Shown here one piece after another: positions 8,963 to 10,136 of a stretch of DNA of 10,136 nt (position 1 is the stretch's first letter; the number at the start of each line of letters is the position of its first letter). Below the pieces are notes generated by a model that was not told where the DNA came from, ran no database searches, and saw only the letters and a list, made by a program, of their open reading frames with translations. The DNA is from Metabacillus rhizolycopersici (GTDB lineage Bacteria; Bacillota; Bacilli; Bacillales; Bacillaceae), in contig NZ_JAIQUM010000117.1 of assembly GCF_020075705.1 (NCBI RefSeq), positions 1 through 10,136 on the forward strand, written 5' to 3'. The translations under genes were made by a program, and so were the position numbers.

Positions 8963-9097
8963 TATGTATCTCATCTCCTTTCAATATCATTGTTTTTAAT
9001 ATGCTCAAGTATCAGGAAAATACAAATGATTATTTTTAAAAATTCTTGGTGCTCACAAATCTTAGAATTTACATATCAAAAAAGTCATTAGTGTAGC

Positions 9098-9115
9098 TTT
9101 TGAAAAAAGTTTGAT
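9098..9115. repeat. 18-bp inverted repeat, right arm
   Basis: TTTTGAAAAAAGTTTGAT, the exact reverse complement of 8686-8703. The next base outward differs on both sides, so the match is exactly 18 bp. Confidence 0.6.
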
Positions 9116-9158
9116 AATTCATAAAAAAGATTGATAGTTTATAATAATGTTTGCTAAC

Positions 9159-9189
9159 AATCACCTCTTTATAAAGCTTAGAGGTGATT
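9159..9189. repeat. Hairpin sharing sequence with the left-edge element
   Basis: Perfect 10-bp arms AATCACCTCT (9159-9168) and AGAGGTGATT (9180-9189). The 13-mer AAGCTTAGAGGTG (9174-9186) is identical to 84-96, and CCTCTTT (9164-9170) is identical to 66-72; only the loop differs. There is no adequate T-run, so it is not a clear terminator. Confidence 0.6.
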
Positions 9190-9236
9190 TCCTATTGGAT
9201 ATTTATGTTAAAATCGCGTTAAAGATTGTGAATAAA

Positions 9237-9271
9237 TGTACTTAAAGTAACGGGGCAGGTTAGCTTAAGAA
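9237..9271. repeat. Stem-loop repeat, copy B
   Basis: Arms CTTAAAGTAAC (9241-9251) and GTTAGCTTAAG (9259-9269) pair with two mismatches around GGGGCAG. It aligns along its length with copy A at 8637-8670. With the hairpin at 9159 and the repeat arm at 9098, it accounts for most of the recognisable content of the 410-base gap 8963-9372. The rest is AT-rich with nothing I can name. Confidence 0.65.
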
Positions 9272-9372
9272 GAAACCATAATGAGCATTCGAATAAAGTT
9301 ATAAATTAAACACAAAATGAAAAGGGAAATGAATACCCTAATATAAATAAGATGAAATGTAGGAGTGAAAGT

Positions 9373-9522
9373 ATGGATAAAAACAAAGGGAAAACACCAA
9401 ATGTTTCAGGAAGTTTTCAAGTGATTGAAGATGACCGAAAAGAAACTATTGAGGAATTGAGAAAAGACAACAAATTAGATGAAGAAACAGAATACTACGC
9501 ACGAATTTTTATGGAAGAATAG
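9373..9522 (+). CDS. Small charged protein, 49 aa, unknown
   Basis: The protein runs from MDKNKGKTPNVSGSFQVIED to TEYYARIFMEE. It is rich in Glu, Lys and Asp, with a probable amphipathic helix at about 20-48 and no Cys, Trp or membrane segment. AGGAG (9361-9365) lies exactly 7 bases before the ATG, and a clean terminator follows at 9560-9585, so it looks like a complete single-gene unit. I do not recognise the family. A conserved small Bacillaceae protein is the likeliest reading. Confidence 0.65.
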   Translation: MDKNKGKTPNVSGSFQVIEDDRKETIEELRKDNKLDEETEYYARIFMEE

Positions 9523-9559
9523 GCGTTTTATTTCAACAAGTGGATTGTAATACAAGAAG

Positions 9560-9585
9560 AGCTGGCTGATATTGCTAGCTTTTTT
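9560..9585 (+). terminator. Rho-independent terminator
   Basis: Stem AGCTGGC (9560-9566) with GCTAGCT (9574-9580), including one G-U pair, a 7-base loop and a T-run. It lies 37 bases after the 49-aa gene and ends its transcript. Confidence 0.8.
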
Positions 9586-9670
9586 GTTATTCAACTAAAC
9601 CAGCTAATAGTTTGTCAACATTTTTCAATAAAAACTTAAAATCATTCATGATATACTAAAAATGTGCATG

Positions 9671-9719
9671 CTAAATAACCTTCCATTATCTTTTAAATGG
9701 AAAGTTTTGAGTTATTTAG
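9671..9719. terminator. Hairpin after the IS110 transposase gene
   Basis: Outer arms CTAAATAAC (9671-9679) and GTTATTTAG (9711-9719) are a perfect 9-bp match. The stem continues with CTTCCATT (9680-9687) and AATGGAAAG (9696-9704), with one bulged A. It lies 14 bases past the transposase stop on the minus strand. It may terminate the transposase transcript or be part of the element's structured end; no clear T-run follows on the minus strand. Confidence 0.5.
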
Positions 9720-9732
9720 TTAGATATAGGTT

Positions 9733-10136
9733 TTAAGCTATATCTTGGAAAGTTTTTTTGCTTTTTAACAGGGCATAAATCCAATGTAAGAGCTTATTTA
9801 CACATGCAATTACAGCTACTTTATAGGGTTTTCCTTCTTCACGTTTTTTATCATAAAACTCACGCATTTTCTTGTTGCGAGGGATGATTTCCTCAGTCGT
9901 TTTCTTCTTGCGACAATCACGAATAGCACAACGAACTGCCATATATAAAGCGTGACGAAGCCTGCTAGATCCTCGTTTTGTGATCCGATTTTGGGTGGCT
10001 GTAAACTTACCAGATTCGAATACACTAGGATCAACTCCAGCGAAAGCTACAAGTTTCTTAGGATGATTAAATCGATCTATCTCACCAATTTCAGAAATAA
10101 TCGTTGCCGCGATTTTTTCTCCTATGCCTGGGATAG
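9733..10136 (-). CDS. IS110-family transposase, 3' part (cut by window end)
   Basis: The open frame enters from the right edge and stops at 9733, giving 133 C-terminal residues. It starts IPGIGEKIAATIISEIGEIDRF, followed by NHPKKLVAFAGVDPS, an ESGK motif, ITKRGSSRLRHALY and a basic tail ending KSKKTFQDIA. This is the Transposase_20 (C-terminal) domain of IS110-family DNA recombinases. The serine of ESGK is a candidate catalytic serine by analogy with IS621. The N-terminal RuvC-like DEDD domain would lie beyond the window. IS110 elements usually lack terminal inverted repeats and are guided by a bridge RNA from a non-coding end. The visible part shows no frameshift. Confidence 0.93.
   Translation of the reverse strand, partial: IPGIGEKIAATIISEIGEIDRFNHPKKLVAFAGVDPSVFESGKFTATQNRITKRGSSRLRHALYMAVRCAIRDCRKKKTTEEIIPRNKKMREFYDKKREEGKPYKVAVIACVNKLLHWIYALLKSKKTFQDIA

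Larger units (their letters stand above)
9586..10136 (-). mobile_element. IS110-family insertion sequence, partial
   Basis: This contains the transposase 3' part and about 147 bases of AT-rich, partly structured DNA after its stop. The outer boundary is set to the base after the upstream terminator only as a limit; the true end cannot be seen, since these elements lack obvious inverted ends. The rest of the element is outside the window. Confidence 0.5.

Noticed and set aside
8713..9039. 108-aa plus-strand frame in the gene-poor region
   Set aside because: It starts at TTG with no ribosome binding site, is rich in Phe, Leu and Ser as expected for the antisense of an AT-rich gene, and overlaps the better-supported minus-strand 55-aa gene.
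9816..10034. 72-aa minus-strand frame inside the transposase
   Set aside because: It is out of frame with the IS110 domain, which reads cleanly over the same bases.

Overview
The window looks like the chromosome of an AT-rich, low-GC Gram-positive bacterium, most likely a Bacillaceae member. The reasons are strong AGGAGG-type ribosome binding sites, TTG and GTG starts, Rho-independent terminators with long T-runs, and an alcohol dehydrogenase that closely resembles Bacillus subtilis AdhA from memory. No database search was possible, so the species is not assigned.

Layout: (1) Bases 1-113 hold a GC-rich inverted-repeat element with no gene. (2) Bases 147-3111 carry three plus-strand aldo-keto reductases (AKRs): two AKR13-like paralogues on either side of an AKR5-type (YvgN/YtbE-like) enzyme. 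A bidirectional terminator (3131-3178) closes this block. (3) A minus-strand TetR-family regulator (3228-3773) is divergent from a plus-strand run of six genes: adhA, a YajO-like AKR, a two-domain carboxymuconolactone decarboxylase (CMD) family protein, a RibD C-terminal/dihydrofolate-reductase-like protein, an NTF2-like (SnoaL/DUF4440) protein and a small cupin. A strong terminator follows at 8577-8616. The regulator/adhA gap has a good sigma-A promoter, and a perfect palindrome lies at its expected transcription start. (4) Bases 8620-9660 are gene-poor. They hold two diverged stem-loop repeats, an 18-bp perfect inverted repeat, a hairpin that shares sequence with the element at the left edge, and two very small genes (55 aa on minus, 49 aa on plus). 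(5) The right edge is the 3' part of an IS110-family transposase on the minus strand, cut by the window end, with a structured non-coding stretch after its stop.

How the genes may work together: four AKRs, a zinc alcohol dehydrogenase, a CMD protein, a reductase-like protein and a cupin fit the reduction and disposal of reactive carbonyls or quinone-like electrophiles. The TetR protein is a plausible repressor that responds to such a compound. In B. subtilis, adhA answers to the MerR-type regulator AdhR. Here a TetR protein holds the neighbouring position, so the circuit differs. The physiological substrate cannot be read from the sequence. The two AKR13-like paralogues differ strongly in base composition, and mobile-element signs mark both ends, so the block was probably assembled by gene transfer rather than by recent tandem duplication.
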